This document shows positions 62,673 to 64,000 of a DNA stretch of 64,000 bases, piece by piece. The stretch spans positions 289,507-353,506 of the forward strand of contig NZ_JANSKA010000002.1 of the NCBI RefSeq assembly GCF_024741235.1, read 5' to 3'. The position numbers and the translations under genes were made by a program. The stretch is from Tractidigestivibacter montrealensis. Its GTDB lineage: Bacteria > Actinomycetota > Coriobacteriia > Coriobacteriales > Atopobiaceae. The notes under the pieces are model-generated. The model ran no database searches and was not told the origin of the DNA. It saw nothing but the letters and a program-made list of their open reading frames with translations. Each line of letters opens with the position of its first letter. The first letter of the stretch is position 1.

Positions 62673-63224
62673 CTACGTGCATTTGACACTCCCCTGCTTA
62701 CGCTGATGAAGGGTGATGAGATTATCGAGGGAAGCAAAGAACGCGGCCACTACTTGCTGCTCTTTGCGCGATTTGGGAATCGTAACAACGAATGGCTCAA
62801 TATGTTTGTTGTTAATTTGAGGAATTGTTGACGCATCCGCAATCCTAGATAGGCCGATCGTTCCGATTAGCTCGTACAGAAACTCTCCGTCAATTCCTGT
62901 GGGAGCTAAAGCCATCATGTTGGTATCCATATATGCTGACACACCAGTTATCCTGGTCTTATTAGTCATAATGGCCGCGCCTCGCTTGGCAAAGATTGTA
63001 CTTCCCGACGGTATCAATGCCATGCATGATGAGTGTGCGATAGTCGTTTGTGTCGAAGTCAGCACCCTTTGAGAATGATTGAGATCATCAACTTTGATGT
63101 ATGGTTGGCCGCCCTGATTAAACAGAGACGGTGCCATTCCTGATGCGATTGAGACTAGTTCTCCCAACTTACGCTGTTCCCAAGCATTAGTACAGAGGCT
63201 AGAATAACGTCGTATGTAATGCAT
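62673..63224 (-). pseudogene. hsdS: Type I restriction HsdS fragment (one target recognition domain)
   Basis: 183 residues covering a single HsdS target-recognition domain. It begins with the inter-domain conserved region AWEQRKLGELVSIASG and runs through YIKVDDLN and PQINNKHIEPFVVTIP to KEQQVVAAFFASLDNLITLH, the end of the domain. It then closes abruptly with QRKQGSVKCT instead of the usual second conserved helix. No first domain, hsdM or hsdR is adjacent. Base composition is clearly lower in GC than the surroundings. It is a leftover or a silent cassette of a shuffling hsdS system. Confidence 0.8.
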
Positions 63225-63247
63225 CTTGCGTTCTATGGAGGGCGCTC

Positions 63248-63457
63248 ATGAAGTACTCGGAACTCGTTGACTCCGGTGCCACGCCTACGGAGATCCAAGG
63301 CTTCCTCACTGACTCGGAGAGTGTCTCGGTAACGCTCAGAATGCCGCGCAGCCTTCGGGACTCTGCCAAGGAGGCTGCGAGCCTCTCCGGGATGAGCCTG
63401 GCCTCCTACGTCAAGATGTGCCTCATCGACCGCCTGTCGGGAGCCGACCGTAAATAA
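63248..63457 (+). CDS. Small ribbon-helix-helix-like protein
   Basis: 69 residues. SVSVTLRMPRSLRDSAKEAA and GMSLASYVKMCLIDRLSG have the strand-helix-helix pattern of RHH antitoxins and plasmid regulators. It starts 23 bases from the divergent hsdS fragment and 14 bases before the GIY-YIG-like gene, so the two may form a toxin-antitoxin-like or mobile-element pair. Confidence 0.6.
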   Translation: MKYSELVDSGATPTEIQGFLTDSESVSVTLRMPRSLRDSAKEAASLSGMSLASYVKMCLIDRLSGADRK

Positions 63458-63471
63458 TCGAGCTCACCACG

Positions 63472-63948
63472 ATGACCGTCCGGCTTATAGGCAGCGATCC
63501 GGACGGAATTAGGATCTGCCACGTCGAGGGAGAGTCGCTCACGACCGTGGTCGTTCCCCGAGAGTTGCTCTCGGAGGCGAAGAGGCTACCAGACATCCCG
63601 AAGAGGGGCATCTACTACCTCCTGGACGAGGACCACGGGGTCATCGGACGCGTCTACGCAGGGCAGACCACCCAAGGGCTGGCCCGGCTGGACTCCCACA
63701 AGTCCAGGAAGGAGTTCTGGAACAAAGCTGTCATGTTCCTGGACGACGAGTCGAACATGGATAGGGACGTCCTGGACGCGCTCGAGGCGGACGCGATCGG
63801 CTACGTCCGGACGCACGGCTCTTACGAGACCGACAACCTCGAGACACCGCAGCCCTACGTGAGCCCGTACAAGGAGCAGACCGTAAAGCGCCTGCACAAG
63901 AGCATCCTCTTCCGGATGGCCGTCCTCGGCTATGTCTGTATTCGCTAA
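63472..63948 (+). CDS. GIY-YIG nuclease-like protein
   Basis: 158 residues. The central region GIYYLLDEDHGVIGRVYAGQ has the GIY and a degenerate YIG (VYAG) spacing, followed by LDSHKSRKEFWNKAVMFLDD and later an acidic DALEADAIGY helix with the catalytic-type glutamate. It resembles short GIY-YIG proteins common in gut bacteria. The first 40 residues form a separate beta domain. It ends abruptly in VLGYVCIR, possibly truncated. The preceding RHH gene is probably its partner. Confidence 0.6.
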   Translation: MTVRLIGSDPDGIRICHVEGESLTTVVVPRELLSEAKRLPDIPKRGIYYLLDEDHGVIGRVYAGQTTQGLARLDSHKSRKEFWNKAVMFLDDESNMDRDVLDALEADAIGYVRTHGSYETDNLETPQPYVSPYKEQTVKRLHKSILFRMAVLGYVCIR

Positions 63949-64000
63949 CGTAGGAGTCGACGGAACGCTCAGCAGGTTTTCGACACTTCGCTCATGGGCA

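Noticed and set aside
62223..62831. Plus-strand 200-codon frame beside the hsdS fragment
   Set aside because: It runs antisense into the hsdS fragment, has no recognisable domain and no good ribosome site.

Overview
This window looks like a chromosome segment from a high-GC anaerobic actinobacterium of the class Coriobacteriia, probably close to Olsenella/Atopobiaceae. That placement is inference. It rests on the rimP-nusA-infB-rbfA-nrnA-truB-ribF-dnaG-rpoD order without ylxR, on codon use of roughly 65% GC, and on the density of FAD, FMN and Fe-S reductases and butyrate-kinase-type fermentation genes.

Layout. 1-2.0 kb: start of a telA gene, a DUF4230 gene broken by an in-frame TGA, and a MerR regulator, all on the minus strand. 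2.6-5.9 kb: leuS and an Sfp-type phosphopantetheinyl transferase. 6.0-9.5 kb: a lone acyl carrier protein with a CocE/S15-type hydrolase, then a flavodoxin-fold protein with a zinc ribbon. 9.6-16.6 kb: a PucR-type regulator, a TetR regulator, and the unit thiolase, DUF35 zinc-ribbon/OB protein, second acyl carrier protein, phosphate acyltransferase, butyrate-type kinase. 16.6-22.1 kb: a LysR regulator facing a DUF1097 membrane protein and an old-yellow-enzyme/FAD reductase, then a membrane protein and a metallo-beta-lactamase-fold hydrolase. 22.2-29 kb: a second phosphotransacylase/kinase/MFS unit divergent from a second PucR regulator, then a paralogue of the flavodoxin/zinc-ribbon protein. 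29-34 kb: a flavoprotein reductase with a NuoG/GltD-like and a NuoF-like iron-sulfur protein. 34.6-39.2 kb: an Hcn/opine-oxidase-like operon ending in an ornithine-cyclodeaminase family gene. 39.4-42.1 kb: AraC, P-II and an amino-acid permease. 42.6-54.1 kb: the conserved translation/replication block. 54.2-61.1 kb: yaaA, a flavin-binding PNPOx protein, then a decayed tract with a shortened DUF554 gene, a birA/accD fusion scar, a LysR gene without a normal start codon, frameshifted azlC and azlD, and an MFS exporter. 61.3-64 kb: a GNAT gene, tRNA-Pro(GGG), then foreign-looking DNA with an hsdS fragment, a ribbon-helix-helix protein and a GIY-YIG-like protein.

How it fits together. The accessory block at about 5-39 kb reads as a catabolic island. 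Reductases, carrier proteins and a thiolase would activate and cleave a substrate, and two phosphotransacylase/kinase pairs would recover ATP from acyl thioesters. Several promoters in the island carry a shared TGTGC-N4-GCACA-like dyad, which suggests one regulon, perhaps under the PucR-type proteins. The substrate cannot be read from the sequence. The birA/accD scar suggests loss of a biotin-dependent carboxylase locus, so carrier proteins here may serve the island rather than ordinary fatty acid synthesis. Short repeat families (a 74-bp palindrome-ended element, GCCGGTAACAACA palindromes and a MITE-like element) lie between genes.
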